A DNA stretch of 64,000 bases from Thioclava nitratireducens (GCF_001940525.2 NZ_CP019437.1:2777501-2841500), one strand, 5' to 3'; positions 9,168-18,472 are shown, numbered from the stretch's first letter. Notes: generated by a model not told the origin, from the sequence alone. Made by a program: numbers and translations.

Positions 9168-10997
9168 TCAGGCCTCTTGCGCCTTCTCTTCGAGTTCGAG
9201 CCATTCGACCTCGGCCGCGTCGAGCGCGGTCTGGCGGTCGCTCAGCATCTCGGTGGCCTTCGCGAATTTCACCGGCTCGCGGGTAAAGAGATCGGGATCG
9301 GCGAGTAACTCGTTGATCTTCGAGATCTCATGTTCGAGCTTCTCGATCACGCCGGGCAGCTCTTCCAACCGGTGTTTCTCGGTAAAGCTGAGGCCGGTTT
9401 TCTTCGGCGCAGCTCTCTGGGCCGCGCCGGATTTCGACTCGGCTTTGGGCGCGTCCTTCTTCGGCGCAGGCTTGGCCTCGGGCGCGGCCTCGGCCTTCTG
9501 CGCCTGATAATCCGACCAGCCGCCCGCGTAGACAGTAGCGCGCCCGTCGCCTTCCATCGCGATGGTCGTGCTGGCGACTCGGTCGATGAAATCGCGGTCG
9601 TGGCTGACCAGCAGCACCGTGCCGTCATATTCGCCCAGCAAATCCTGCAGCAAGTCGAGCGTTTCCACGTCGAGATCGTTGGTCGGTTCGTCGAGAATCA
9701 ACAGGTTCGACGGTTTCGCCATGATCCGCGCCAGCAGAAGCCGAGCGCGTTCGCCACCCGAGAGCGCCCGGATCGGGCCGCGCGCCTGTTGCTCGTCGAA
9801 GAGGAAGTCCTTCAGATAGCCCACGACATGTTTCGGGGTGCCGCGCACCATCACCTGATCGGAGCGCCCCTTCACCGCCATGTCCGGGTCGTTCACCAGC
9901 CCGTCCCACAGAGTCTGCTCGGGATTGAGCGTCGCGCGCGCCTGATCGAAGACGGCGATCTCGAGATTCGTGCCCAGCTTGACCGCGCCCTCATCGGGCT
10001 CGACCTCGCCGGTCAGCATCTTCAGAAGCGTCGTCTTGCCGACGCCATTGGGGCCGACGAAGGCCACGCGATCCCCGCGCAGCACGCGCAGATCGAAATC
10101 CTTCACGATCTGCTTGTCGCCGAAACGTTTGGACAGGCCCGTGGCCTCGATCACCCGCTTGCCCGATTGCTGGCCCGAGTCGAGTTCCATCGCCGCGACG
10201 CCCTGCCGTTTGATCTGGCTGGCGCGCTCGGCGCGCAGCGCCTGCAGCGCACGCACCCGACCCTGATTACGCTTGCGCCGCGCCGAAATACCTTCGACCG
10301 CCCAACGCGCCTCGGCCTTGATCTTGCGATTGAGCTTGTGGCGGGCCTCGTCTTCCTCGGCCCAGGCTTTCTCGCGCCAATCCTCGAACGTCTCGAAACC
10401 CTGCTCGTTGCGTCGCACCTCGCCCCGGTCGATCCAGAGCGTGGCACGCGTCAGCGCGCGCAAGAAAGCGCGGTCGTGCGAGATCAGCACGAACGCCTTG
10501 CGGGTCTCCTTCAGCTGGTTTTCCAGCCAGGCGATCGCCTCGATATCGAGATGGTTCGTCGGCTCGTCGAGCAGCATCAGCTCCGGCCCCTCGGCCAGAA
10601 GCTTCGCCAGCGCCGCCCGCCGCCGCTCGCCACCCGAGGCGGTCTCCACCGGAGTCTCGGGTTTGAACTTCAGCCCTTCGGCGACCATCTCGACGCGATA
10701 AGCCTCGGCCGGATCCAGCTCGGAGGCGGCGAAATCGCCCAAGGTCGCGAAGCCCGAGAGATCCGGCTCCTGCTCCATGTAGCCCACCGAGATGCCCGGC
10801 GGCACGACCCGCGTCCCCGAATCCGGCTCCACCAGCCCGGCCATCACCTTCATCAGCGTGGATTTGCCCGAGCCGTTGCGGCCCACCAACGCGACGCGGT
10901 CGCCTTGCTGGACGGTGAGCGAGAGCCCTTCGAAAACGGGATTGCCGCCGAAGGTGAGCGAAATGTCGGAAAGCTGTAAGAGCGGTGCGCGTGCCAT
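9168..10997 (-). CDS. uup: ABC-F family ATPase, Uup type
   Basis: 609 residues with two ABC ATPase domains and no membrane segments. First Walker A is GRNGSGKST at residues 40-48, the signature ASGGERRRAALA and Walker B LMLLDEPTNHLD follow; the second half has GPNGVGKTT, LSGGERARLLLA and LLILDEPTNDLD. A charged inter-domain linker separates them, and the C-terminal ~90 residues after an Ala/Pro/Lys-rich stretch form a predicted coiled coil (LEELPGVIEKLEHEISKINE), the Uup hallmark. ABC-F proteins bind the ribosomal E site; Uup also affects transposon excision and replication intermediates. Confidence 0.94.
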   Translation of the reverse strand: MARAPLLQLSDISLTFGGNPVFEGLSLTVQQGDRVALVGRNGSGKSTLMKVMAGLVEPDSGTRVVPPGISVGYMEQEPDLSGFATLGDFAASELDPAEAYRVEMVAEGLKFKPETPVETASGGERRRAALAKLLAEGPELMLLDEPTNHLDIEAIAWLENQLKETRKAFVLISHDRAFLRALTRATLWIDRGEVRRNEQGFETFEDWREKAWAEEDEARHKLNRKIKAEARWAVEGISARRKRNQGRVRALQALRAERASQIKRQGVAAMELDSGQQSGKRVIEATGLSKRFGDKQIVKDFDLRVLRGDRVAFVGPNGVGKTTLLKMLTGEVEPDEGAVKLGTNLEIAVFDQARATLNPEQTLWDGLVNDPDMAVKGRSDQVMVRGTPKHVVGYLKDFLFDEQQARGPIRALSGGERARLLLARIMAKPSNLLILDEPTNDLDVETLDLLQDLLGEYDGTVLLVSHDRDFIDRVASTTIAMEGDGRATVYAGGWSDYQAQKAEAAPEAKPAPKKDAPKAESKSGAAQRAAPKKTGLSFTEKHRLEELPGVIEKLEHEISKINELLADPDLFTREPVKFAKATEMLSDRQTALDAAEVEWLELEEKAQEA

Positions 10998-11070
10998 GCT
11001 CGCGAGCTAAGCGGGCCTTGGCGAAAGGTCAATGGGCCATGCGCGACGCCGCCCCTATGAGCGCAGGCGT

Positions 11071-11107
11071 CTTCTTCCCCTTGGGACAAATATCCCCGCC
11101 GGAGGCT
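11071..11107 (-). repeat. GC-rich palindromic intergenic repeat, copy D (short form)
   Basis: On the minus strand: CCTCCGGCGGGGATATTT, then TCCCAAGGGGAAGAAG. It lies about 30 bp past the stop of the OlsB-like gene. Like C2 it lacks the GGGGCTCTGCCCC hairpin. Confidence 0.75.
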
Positions 11108-11138
11108 CCTGCCTTCTCAGCCCTCCGAAACGTCCGTG

Positions 11139-11855
11139 TTACCCGGCCAGCGCCCGCAAGCTGCGCCGCCGCGCCTCGGGGATCGCGGCGATCTCCAGTG
11201 CGGTGAAGACGTGACAGGTGTCGAGGTCGCGATCGATCACGGCGTGATCCGATACCCATCCGCCCATCCCGAGATAGGATCGCAGCAGCGGCGGCAAGGC
11301 ACTGACGTCACCAACCTCCCCCGCCAGGGCAGCAGGGTAATCCACACGCTCGGACGCTTTGGGGCGCGGACGCAACGCCTCTGGGCCAAGCGCGCGAGCC
11401 GCGAGATGCGCGAGCCCTGAGCGATGCGTCCGCCAGTCGCTTCCCGTGAAGGAGGAGCAGCCAATCAGAAGCTCTGCCCTGGTCTCTTCGGCAATCCGTG
11501 TAATCGCAGCCCAGCCCAGACGCAGCACATCGGGATCGCGCAGGCCCGGACGCGTGCAGAACCGTCCCAGTTCGAGAATCGGCCCGGACCATGCGGCGAG
11601 CGGCGCGAGATCGTAGAACTGCGCGCAATAGCCCTCAGGCAGCACCGCCCCACACCCCAACAGCAAAAGCCGCGCGGCGGCGGCGGGGCCGTGATCGTCG
11701 CAAATCAGGATGTGGCGGCAAAGCGGGTCGAAGCGATCGGCATCCGAGGCGCCATTCCGGAACGCCGCCGCGCGCAGTGCAAGCGCGGCCTCTCGATCCG
11801 CAGGGGTCTCTGCCTCGCGGACCTGATAGGTGCCTTTTGCGAAACTCAGGGACAT
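11139..11855 (-). CDS. olsB: L-ornithine N-acyltransferase-like protein (OlsB family)
   Basis: 238 residues with the autoinducer-synthase/GNAT-like fold of OlsB: LALRAAAFRNG, DRFDPLCRHILICDD, then LELGRFCTRPGLRDPDVLRLGW. OlsB transfers a 3-hydroxyacyl chain from ACP to ornithine, making lyso-ornithine lipid, a phosphorus-free membrane lipid. The second acyltransferase OlsA is not adjacent in the window. It overlaps nothing and is followed by repeat copy D. A general hemolysin-like GNAT annotation is the alternative. Confidence 0.82.
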   Translation of the reverse strand: MSLSFAKGTYQVREAETPADREAALALRAAAFRNGASDADRFDPLCRHILICDDHGPAAAARLLLLGCGAVLPEGYCAQFYDLAPLAAWSGPILELGRFCTRPGLRDPDVLRLGWAAITRIAEETRAELLIGCSSFTGSDWRTHRSGLAHLAARALGPEALRPRPKASERVDYPAALAGEVGDVSALPPLLRSYLGMGGWVSDHAVIDRDLDTCHVFTALEIAAIPEARRRSLRALAG

Positions 11856-11905
11856 GCGACCTCGCAGATCATGACGGCACCCGCCTCGGGGCCGCCCTGC
11901 TGCGA

Positions 11906-12358
11906 TCAGTTGTTTCCGAGAACCTGACCCGCATTGACGCGACCGATCGAACCCATCAGCTGACGCAAGAAGCCGATGCCCTTGACCTTGCTCTCGGTCA
12001 CGCGGCGCGACAGCGTCACGACCTGACCCTTCTCGAGGCCGAAGCGTTCGACATTCGAGACGACGCCGTTGTCATTGAAGGACACGGCGACGACTTCGCG
12101 GCTGATTTCCTGCGGAGCGTGCCAGGTCACGGTTTTCCAGCGCGAACCGACGTAATACCAGCCCGAGCCTTCCAGCAGCCCGGTGGAGCTCGGCCGCCCG
12201 ATCGCGGCGGCGACATCGTCGCGTGTGCTCTTGCCGACCTCGATCTGGGCGAGGTCTTCGTCAATCGGCACATACCCGTGGTTGCGGTAGATCGGAGAAC
12301 AGGCCCCCGCGATAAGCACCACGCCGAACGCGATTAACAGCATGGCCTTGCGCATCAT
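11906..12358 (-). CDS. bamE: Outer-membrane assembly lipoprotein, BamE/SmpA/OmlA family
   Basis: 150 residues from the ATG at 12358 (MMRKAMLL). The N-terminus is a lipoprotein signal with lipobox LIAGAC, so the mature protein starts at a lipidated Cys near residue 19. The SmpA/OmlA region includes LAQIEVGKSTRDDVAAAIGRPSSTG and WYYVGSRWKTVTW. BamE stabilises the BAM complex that inserts outer-membrane beta-barrels. A second ATG at 12355 is equally possible. It is divergent from yceD. Confidence 0.88.
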   Translation of the reverse strand: MMRKAMLLIAFGVVLIAGACSPIYRNHGYVPIDEDLAQIEVGKSTRDDVAAAIGRPSSTGLLEGSGWYYVGSRWKTVTWHAPQEISREVVAVSFNDNGVVSNVERFGLEKGQVVTLSRRVTESKVKGIGFLRQLMGSIGRVNAGQVLGNN

Positions 12359-12528
12359 TGAACCGATCCCCACCTGCAACCCCCTATTGCCTCTGACACT
12401 TCGGGCTTTTAGTGACGCTTACATCATGACTGCGCCGCCCTCAAGCGCTAGAGCGCGCCGACAGGGCACTCGGGCGCATGCAAAGGGTCGCCAGACAGCA
12501 CCGCGCGACCCAAAACAAGGAGCCGGAC

Positions 12529-13119
12529 ATGACACAGACCCCCGTCGATCCCGACCTGCCCGCCGCCCCCGAAACGATCTGGAGCGAGCCGATGCGGCTG
12601 GCCGATCTGCCCAGCCGAAAGCCGACGCGCTTCGACATCGAGGCCAAGGGAGAGCGGCTGCAAGCGATTGCAGACTGGGCGGATATTCGCGGCGTCGAGG
12701 CGCTGCGGCTTAAAGGCGAGCTCGCGCCGAAGGGCCGCTCGGACTGGGAGCTGCGCGCGACCCTCGAGGCCCGCGTGGTTCAGGATTGTGTGATCACCCT
12801 CGCCCCGGTCACGACCGATATCCGCGAAGAAGTGGTACGGCGTTATCTCGCCGATATGGAGATGCCGACCTCCGAAGAAGTCGAGATGCCCGAGGATGAC
12901 ACCGCCGAGCCGCTGCCCGCGACGGTGAATCTCGGCGTCGTCGCGCTCGAGGCGATGGAGCTGGCCCTGCCGCTCTATCCGCGCGCGGAAGGCGCGGAGC
13001 TGGAAGGCGCGCAGGTTACCGAGCCCGGCGCGGAGCCGCTCAGCGACGAGCAGATGAAGCCTTTTGCCAATCTGCGCGACTTGCTTGCCAAGGGCGAAAG
13101 CGGTAAGGGCGACGCCTAG
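12529..13119 (+). CDS. yceD: YceD/DUF177 family protein (23S rRNA accumulation)
   Basis: 196 residues from the ATG at 12529, which follows AAGGAG. The family signatures are RVVQDCVITLAPV in the middle, an acidic stretch, and PFANLRDLLAK at the end. YceD homologues are needed for normal 23S rRNA levels, and the gene is almost always just before rpmF, as here. The usual second cysteine of the family is not evident. A hairpin and a separate promoter lie between it and rpmF. Confidence 0.92.
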   Translation: MTQTPVDPDLPAAPETIWSEPMRLADLPSRKPTRFDIEAKGERLQAIADWADIRGVEALRLKGELAPKGRSDWELRATLEARVVQDCVITLAPVTTDIREEVVRRYLADMEMPTSEEVEMPEDDTAEPLPATVNLGVVALEAMELALPLYPRAEGAELEGAQVTEPGAEPLSDEQMKPFANLRDLLAKGESGKGDA

Positions 13120-13127
13120 TGGAAGAC

Positions 13128-13152
13128 GCGGTTTCGCACCGCCCGAAACCGC
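13128..13152 (+). terminator. Hairpin after yceD (attenuator-like)
   Basis: GCGGTTTCG (13128-13136) pairs perfectly with CGAAACCGC (13144-13152) just after the yceD stop. No U-run follows on the plus strand, so it may be a weak terminator or a processing site. Confidence 0.45.
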
Positions 13153-13176
13153 TTGAAAAAAGGCCGGAAAAAAGGC

Positions 13177-13204
13177 TTGCACGGAAAAAGAATCCGAGTA
13201 TGTT
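13177..13204 (+). promoter_or_regulatory. Sigma-70-type promoter upstream of rpmF
   Basis: TTGCAC (13177-13182), a 16-bp spacer and TATGTT (13199-13204). The same TTGCAC -35 is used by the tRNA-Pro gene in this window. The transcript would have a leader of about 125 nt before rpmF. Confidence 0.6.
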
Positions 13205-13335
13205 CCCGGCCTCATTCGACGTTTGGCTTCGCACCCCGAGAGACGCTTTCGGCCAAGTGACGAAACCACAAGGAAAATCAGGGCTGTAACGCCGCAAACA
13301 CGGGCTACTGGCCCCCGAAACCCCGAGGTTGAGAC

Positions 13336-13542
13336 ATGGCTGTCCCTCAGAATAAAGTCACGCGTTCGCGCCGTAACATGCGCCGCGCCCACGACTCGCT
13401 TACCGCTGCAAACCCGGCGGAATGCCCCAGCTGCGGCGAACTCAAGCGCCCGCACCACGTCTGCCCGTCCTGCGGTCACTACGCCGACCGTGAGGTCGTC
13501 GCTCTGACCGAAGAGGTCGACCTGGACGACGACGCGGCGTAA
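13336..13542 (+). CDS. rpmF: 50S ribosomal protein L32 (zinc-ribbon form)
   Basis: 68 residues beginning [20 protein letters not shown], the standard L32 start. It has the C+ zinc ribbon: [18 protein letters not shown], four cysteines, so it is the zinc-binding version, not the zinc-independent paralogue. The C-terminus is acidic. It follows yceD and precedes plsX, the usual order. Confidence 0.98.
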   Translation: MAVPQNKVTRSRRNMRRAHDSLTAANPAECPSCGELKRPHHVCPSCGHYADREVVALTEEVDLDDDAA

Positions 13543-13566
13543 GCCCGTCGACCCGCGCCGCACGTC

Positions 13567-14742
13567 ATGCAAGACTCGCAAGACCAGCCGCAGACGGGAT
13601 CGCAGATGAAGGCCGCAGAGATGCAGGCCGCCCAGAAGGGCAAAGCGCCGGCGAATGCCGGCGCTGTCGTTCTGTCCATCGACGCTATGGGCGGCGATCT
13701 TGGCCCCGAGGCCACGATCGCCGGTGTCGCGAAGGCGCACCACGCCCAACCCGATCTGCATTTCATCATCCACGGCCCGCGCGCGCAGCTCGAACCGCTG
13801 ATCGCCAAGCATGATCTTGGCGAATGCATCGACCTGCGCCACGCCGAACGGACCGTCACGATGGAGGACAAGCCCGCGCAGGTTCTGCGCAGCGGGCAGG
13901 ATACCTCCATGTGGTCGGCCATCGAATCGGTGCGCGACAAGGAGGCCGATGTCGCGGTCTCCTGCGGGAATACCGGAGCGCTGATGCTGATCTCGATGAT
14001 GCGGCTGCGCAAGGTGCCGGGCGTGAACCGTCCGGCCATCGCCTCCTTCTGGCCGTCGCGTGGGCCTGCTGGCTGGAATGTCATGCTCGATATGGGCGCG
14101 GACGTGAAAGCCGATGCGGAGGATCTGCTGACCTACGCCCTGATGGGCACGTCCTATGCGCGCAACGCGCTGGGGCTGGAGCGTCCGCGCGTAGGTCTGT
14201 TGAATATCGGCACCGAAGAGCACAAGGGCCGCCCCGAGCTGCGAGAAGCCCATGAGCTGATCAGCAACGCCCAGGAGGCGGGGCAGTTCGACTTCGCGGG
14301 TTTCGTCGAGGGCAACGAGCTTGCCGGCGCCCGTGCTGACGTCATCGTGACCGACGGCTTCACCGGCAATGTCGCGCTGAAAACCGGCGAGGGCACGGCA
14401 AAATTCGTGGCCGAACTGCTGCGCGAGGCGCTGACCTCTTCCGTCATGTCGAAGCTGGGCGCACTCCTGGCGATGGGCGCGCTCAAGCGCCTGCGGCACA
14501 AGACCGATCCGCGCCGCGCCAATGGCGGCGTCTTCCTCGGCCTCAACGGCACGGTCGTGAAATCGCACGGCTCGGCGGATGCCACCAGCTTCGCCGCCGC
14601 GATCGAACTGGCCGCCCGACTGGCACGCTCGGGCTTCGGCGCGAAGCTTGCCGCACGGGTTGCCACTGCCCTTCCCTCGGGGCAGGATGAGGCCAAATCC
14701 GGCGCGCCATCTGCCGCCGAGAAAAGCGAGAGCAGCCAATGA
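13567..14742 (+). CDS. plsX: Phosphate acyltransferase PlsX
   Basis: 391 residues. The fold signature VVLSIDAMGGDLGPEATIAG begins near residue 34, and VSCGNTGALMLIS, GTEEHKGRPEL, VTDGFTGNVALKTGEG and FLGLNGTVVKSHGSAD follow. PlsX makes acyl-phosphate from acyl-ACP for the first step of phospholipid synthesis. The start is uncertain: the first ~33 residues are Gln/Ala-rich with no clear ribosome-binding site, and Met14 or Met19 could also serve. The stop overlaps the fabH start by 4 bp (ATGA). Confidence 0.95.
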   Translation: MQDSQDQPQTGSQMKAAEMQAAQKGKAPANAGAVVLSIDAMGGDLGPEATIAGVAKAHHAQPDLHFIIHGPRAQLEPLIAKHDLGECIDLRHAERTVTMEDKPAQVLRSGQDTSMWSAIESVRDKEADVAVSCGNTGALMLISMMRLRKVPGVNRPAIASFWPSRGPAGWNVMLDMGADVKADAEDLLTYALMGTSYARNALGLERPRVGLLNIGTEEHKGRPELREAHELISNAQEAGQFDFAGFVEGNELAGARADVIVTDGFTGNVALKTGEGTAKFVAELLREALTSSVMSKLGALLAMGALKRLRHKTDPRRANGGVFLGLNGTVVKSHGSADATSFAAAIELAARLARSGFGAKLAARVATALPSGQDEAKSGAPSAAEKSESSQ

Positions 14743-15713
14743 CGATCAGATCCGTGGTGCGCGGCGTGGGCCATTACCTGCCCGAGCGCGTTGTCGAGAA
14801 CGCCGAGTTCGAGAAAACGCTCGATACCACGGATGAATGGATTCGCGGCCGCACCGGGATCGAACGCCGCCACATCGCCGCCGAGGGGGAATACACTTCG
14901 GATCTCGCGATCAAGGCCGCGAAAGCCGCGCTTGAAGACGCGAATATGAGCGTCGACCAGATCGACGCGATCGTCGTCGCGACCTCGACGCCCGACAGCA
15001 CTTTCCCTTCCGTCGCCACGATGGTTCAGGCGGGGCTGGGCTCGACCACGGGCTTTGCCTATGACGTGCAGGCGGTCTGCGCGGGCTTCATCTTCGCGCT
15101 GACCAATGCGAACGGGCTGATCCTCTCGGGTCAAGCCGAGCGCGTGCTGGTGATCGGCGCCGAGACCTTCTCGCGGATCATGGACTGGACCGACCGGGGC
15201 ACCTGCGTGCTGTTCGGGGATGGCGCGGGCGCGCTGATCCTCGAAGCCGCCGAGGGCACGGGCACGTCGACCGATCGCGGAATCCTGTCGTCGGACCTGC
15301 ATTCCGATGGGCGCTACAAAGACCTGCTCTATGTCGACGGCGGGGTGTCGACCACCGGCACGGCGGGACATCTGCGCATGCAAGGCAACGCGGTCTTCAA
15401 ACATGCGGTCACCAAGCTCGCCGAGACTGCGCACAAAGCCCTCGATAAGGCCGGGCTCACCGGCGAGAACGTCGACTGGATCGTGCCGCATCAGGCGAAC
15501 CTGCGCATCATCGCAGCCACGGCCGAGCGGATGCAGCTGCCGATGGACCGCGTGATCGTCACGGTTCAGGACCACGGCAACACCTCCGCGGCCTCGATCC
15601 CGCTGGCCCTCTCGGTCGGCAAGCAACGCGGCCAGATCAAGGAAGGCCAGGTTCTGGTCACCGAGGCGATCGGCGGCGGTCTGGCATGGGGCTCTGTGGT
15701 TCTGCGCTGGTAA
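14739..15713 (+). CDS. fabH: 3-oxoacyl-ACP synthase III
   Basis: 324 residues, the usual length. The catalytic triad is visible: C114 in VQAVCAGFIF, H251 in VPHQANLRII and N281 in HGNTSAASIP. FabH condenses acetyl-CoA with malonyl-ACP to start fatty-acid synthesis. Its ATG overlaps the plsX stop, so it is translationally coupled to phospholipid synthesis. About 145 bp of non-coding sequence separate it from ihfA. Confidence 0.98.
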   Translation: MTIRSVVRGVGHYLPERVVENAEFEKTLDTTDEWIRGRTGIERRHIAAEGEYTSDLAIKAAKAALEDANMSVDQIDAIVVATSTPDSTFPSVATMVQAGLGSTTGFAYDVQAVCAGFIFALTNANGLILSGQAERVLVIGAETFSRIMDWTDRGTCVLFGDGAGALILEAAEGTGTSTDRGILSSDLHSDGRYKDLLYVDGGVSTTGTAGHLRMQGNAVFKHAVTKLAETAHKALDKAGLTGENVDWIVPHQANLRIIAATAERMQLPMDRVIVTVQDHGNTSAASIPLALSVGKQRGQIKEGQVLVTEAIGGGLAWGSVVLRW

Positions 15714-15858
15714 GCGCGACCTCTCTGCATTCGTTTTAAGCGTCTCCCGCGCAAACGCGCGTGAGCCCGCGCATCAAGCCCGTCCGCCAAGTGCTTGATA
15801 TTGACTCGGGAATTACGGTCGGTCACTGTTAGCGAAATTCTTTATCCGGGGGGATAGG

Positions 15859-16158
15859 ATGTCGAAGACCCTGACGCGCATGGATCTCAGCGAAGCGGTG
15901 TTCCGCGAGGTTGGATTGTCGCGCAATGAATCGGCGCAGCTCGTCGAAAGCGTGCTGCAGCATATGTCCGACGCCCTCGTGGAGGGAGAAACGGTCAAGA
16001 TAAGCTCTTTCGGTACCTTCTCGGTGCGCGAGAAAGCCAAGCGCATGGGCCGCAATCCCAAGACCGGCGAAGAGGTTCCGATCTCGCCGCGTCGCGTGCT
16101 GTCCTTCCGTCCCTCGCATCTGATGAAGGACCGCGTGGCGGCGGGCAATTCGAAGTAA
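15859..16158 (+). CDS. ihfA: Integration host factor subunit alpha
   Basis: 99 residues of the HU/IHF fold: [18 protein letters not shown] at the start and the DNA-intercalating arm [23 protein letters not shown] near residues 63-84. The proline after the arm's [11 protein letters not shown] matches the residue that wedges into DNA and bends it. IHF alpha pairs with IHF beta, which is not in the window. GGGGGGATAGG precedes the ATG. It is probably co-transcribed with the MerR-type gene 27 bp downstream. Confidence 0.97.
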   Translation: MSKTLTRMDLSEAVFREVGLSRNESAQLVESVLQHMSDALVEGETVKISSFGTFSVREKAKRMGRNPKTGEEVPISPRRVLSFRPSHLMKDRVAAGNSK

Positions 16159-16185
16159 CCCGACAACAAGTGACAGGTCCTACCG

Positions 16186-17163
16186 ATGGGTAAATCCGCC
16201 GACGCGTTTCGGACGATCTCTGAGGTTTCAGACCTTCTCGACACGCCGACCCATGTTCTGCGGTTCTGGGAGAGCAAGTTCACCCAAGTGAAGCCGGTGA
16301 AGCGCGCGGGCGGGCGGCGGTATTACCGGCCCGCTGACGTCGCACTTCTGGGCGGCATCAAGCGTCTGCTACATGACGAGGGCATGACTATCCGGGGCGT
16401 GCAAAAACTGCTGCGCGAGGAAGGTATCCGCGAGGTGGCCGCGCGGGCGGAAGTCAGCCTCGAGGATGAGCGCGAGACCGGTGAGGCCACGCAGAGCACT
16501 CCGGAGCCAATCGCCCCGGTTGCCGCGCCCCAGCCTAGCCCGGCGCCCGAAGAGGACACCCAGACGCAAGAACCCGCGCCGCAGGAACCTGCGCCCGAGA
16601 CGGTCGACGCGGCCGCGACAGACACCTCTCCGCAGGAGGACGCCCCGCGAGAGGCGGCGGCCCACGAGGACGTCGTGCAGGCGGCGGCTGAAGACGCCGC
16701 CGAGAGCCGCGCGCCAAGCGAAGCGCTGCCCGAGCGTCCCGAGGAACTGCTCGACCTCAACGCCTCCGTGGAGGCGCCGATCGAGGCGCGTGAGAGTGGC
16801 TCGGTCACCCCCTTCCCCGGCGCCTCGCAGCCCTCGTTCTTCGACGAGTCGAAAACCGCTTCCCGCGAATCTCCCGAACTGGACGAGTCGGAGGATGACG
16901 CAGAGGCCCCCATGGCGCTCGATGTCGAACCCGAGCCGGAACCGTTGGCTCCTGTCGTGGCGATGACGATCGATCGCGGGGGGCAGGACCGCGCCGCGAA
17001 AAGCGCCCCGCGGGCCGATCTGGCCAAGCTGTTGCACGGGCTGCGCACCGTCGATCCGGCGCGGCTCAGCCCTGCCGATCGAGGCGATCTGCGCATGTTG
17101 CGTCTGCGTGCGCAGGCCCTTCAGCTGAGGCTCGCGCAGCATGGCTCCGCGCGCGCGGAATGA
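16186..17163 (+). CDS. MerR-family HTH protein with long acidic Pro/Ala-rich C-terminal region
   Basis: 325 residues. The N-terminal ~75 residues are a MerR-type winged helix ([25 protein letters not shown] then [14 protein letters not shown] and [15 protein letters not shown]). From about residue 95 to 250 the sequence is low-complexity and rich in Glu, Pro, Ala and Asp, probably disordered. The last ~60 residues are helical and basic ([22 protein letters not shown]). There is no metal-binding cysteine pattern, so this is not a metal sensor. Its place after ihfA is conserved in Rhodobacterales. Function unknown. Confidence 0.9.
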   Translation: MGKSADAFRTISEVSDLLDTPTHVLRFWESKFTQVKPVKRAGGRRYYRPADVALLGGIKRLLHDEGMTIRGVQKLLREEGIREVAARAEVSLEDERETGEATQSTPEPIAPVAAPQPSPAPEEDTQTQEPAPQEPAPETVDAAATDTSPQEDAPREAAAHEDVVQAAAEDAAESRAPSEALPERPEELLDLNASVEAPIEARESGSVTPFPGASQPSFFDESKTASRESPELDESEDDAEAPMALDVEPEPEPLAPVVAMTIDRGGQDRAAKSAPRADLAKLLHGLRTVDPARLSPADRGDLRMLRLRAQALQLRLAQHGSARAE

Positions 17164-17212
17164 GTGATCGCAACCCCGGACGAATTGGCGTGAAATTTCT
17201 CTCACTAACTGC

Positions 17213-17242
17213 TTGCACCCGCCGCCCGGTTCGCACTATATC
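17213..17242 (+). promoter_or_regulatory. Promoter of tRNA-Pro
   Basis: TTGCAC (17213-17218), 17-bp spacer, CTATAT (17236-17241). The predicted start point is a few bases before the mature tRNA 5' end at 17251. Confidence 0.75.
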
Positions 17243-17250
17243 CCCCTCGT

Positions 17251-17328
17251 CGGGCTGTGGCGCAGCCTGGTTAGCGCGTCCGTCTGGGGGACGGAAGGTC
17301 GTGAGTTCGAATCTCGCCAGCCCGACCA
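17251..17328 (+). tRNA. tRNA-Pro(GGG)
   Basis: Full cloverleaf: acceptor stem CGGGCTG/CAGCCCG, D arm around GCGCAGCCTGGTTAGCGC, anticodon stem TCCGT/ACGGA with loop CTGGGGG (anticodon GGG, Pro), T arm with TTCGAAT, and an encoded CCA at 17326-17328. Confidence 0.95.
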
Positions 17329-17336
17329 ATTCGACA

Positions 17337-17368
17337 AACGCCCACCTCTTCATCGGGGTGGGCGTTCG
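17337..17368 (+). terminator. Terminator of tRNA-Pro
   Basis: AACGCCCACC (17337-17346) pairs with GGTGGGCGTT (17357-17366), followed by CGTG. It ends about 20 bp before the next gene's start, so read-through into that gene is possible. Confidence 0.7.
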
Positions 17369-17389
17369 TGTATCCGGAGGAGGGATCGG

Positions 17390-18472
17390 ATGACCATCGG
17401 CGTGCTGCCCGACACGATGCTGCAAGAGATGATCACGCGCGGAGAGATCGCTGCGGATCCGGCCATCATTCCCGAACAGATCCAACCTGCGAGCCTCGAC
17501 CTGCGGCTTGGCACCGTGGCCTACCGGCTGCGCGCCTCGTTCCTTGCGGGCAAAGGCCAGAAGGTCTCGCATCGCCTGCATGACTTCGAGATGCACCGCA
17601 TGGCGCTGACCGATGACGGCGTGGTGCTGGAAAAGGGCTGCGTCTATCTCGTGCCGCTGATGGAGAGCCTCGCGCTGCCTGAGGGCGTCACGGCGGTCGC
17701 CAATGCCAAAAGCTCCACCGGACGGCTCGATCTGCTGACGCGGCTAATCACCGATGACGGCACCGAGTTCGACCGAATCCCCCAAGGCTATAGCGGCCCG
17801 CTTTATGCCGAGATCTGCCCGCGCAGCTTCTCGGTTCTGGTACGGCCCGGCATGCGCCTCAACCAGATCCGATTCCGTGCAGGTCAGGCGGTGCTCAGCG
17901 ATGCCGAGTTGAAGATCCTGCACCAGCAGGAGCCGCTCGTGGATGGCCCCGCCGTGATCGACGAGGGTCTGGGCTTCTCGGTCGATCTGAAGCCCTCTGA
18001 GGGCGATCTGGTGGGCTACCGCGCCAAGCCCCACACCGGGGTGATCGACATCGACAAGATCGGCCATTACCCGGCCCGCGACTTCTGGGAAGAGGTGCGC
18101 GCCTCCGATGGCCGCATCATCCTCGACCCCGGCGCGTTCTACATCCTCGTCAGCCGCGAGGCGGTGACGATCCCGCCCGACCACGCCGCCGAAATGGCGC
18201 CCTATCTGGCGATGGTCGGCGAGTTCCGCGTCCATTACGCGGGCTTCTTCGATCCCGGCTTCGGGCATGGGGCTGCGGGCGGCACCGGGTCGCGCGGGGT
18301 GCTGGAGGTGCGCTGCCACGAGGCCCCCTTCGCGCTCGAGCACGGGCAAGTCGTGGGCCGTCTCGTCTATGAGCGCATGGCCGAGGAGCCGCGCCAGCTC
18401 TACGGCAAGGACATCGCCTCGAACTACCAGGGTCAGGGCCTGAAGCTCGCCAAGCATTTCCGGATGGGGTGA
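17390..18472 (+). CDS. dcd: dCTP deaminase, long duplicated-domain form
   Basis: 360 residues from the ATG at 17390, which follows GGAGGAGGG. It is about twice the length of E. coli Dcd and contains two dUTPase/Dcd-like folds: the first includes QPASLDLRLGTVAYRLR and NAKSSTGRLDLLTRLI, the second EVRCHEAPFALEHGQVVGRLVYERM. Dcd deaminates dCTP to dUTP to feed dTMP synthesis. This long form is the usual one in Rhodobacterales. An in-frame start upstream would overlap the tRNA and is rejected. Confidence 0.93.
   Translation: MTIGVLPDTMLQEMITRGEIAADPAIIPEQIQPASLDLRLGTVAYRLRASFLAGKGQKVSHRLHDFEMHRMALTDDGVVLEKGCVYLVPLMESLALPEGVTAVANAKSSTGRLDLLTRLITDDGTEFDRIPQGYSGPLYAEICPRSFSVLVRPGMRLNQIRFRAGQAVLSDAELKILHQQEPLVDGPAVIDEGLGFSVDLKPSEGDLVGYRAKPHTGVIDIDKIGHYPARDFWEEVRASDGRIILDPGAFYILVSREAVTIPPDHAAEMAPYLAMVGEFRVHYAGFFDPGFGHGAAGGTGSRGVLEVRCHEAPFALEHGQVVGRLVYERMAEEPRQLYGKDIASNYQGQGLKLAKHFRMG

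Noticed and set aside
7049..9286. Long open frame (745 codons) on the plus strand opposite rplU and the racemase-like gene
   Set aside because: Same reason: antisense to clear genes, low-complexity translation.
12448..14739. Very long open frame (763 codons) on the minus strand opposite yceD, rpmF and plsX
   Set aside because: It is antisense to well-recognised genes; its translation is Arg/Gly/His-rich with no domain. Long antisense frames are expected in GC-rich DNA.
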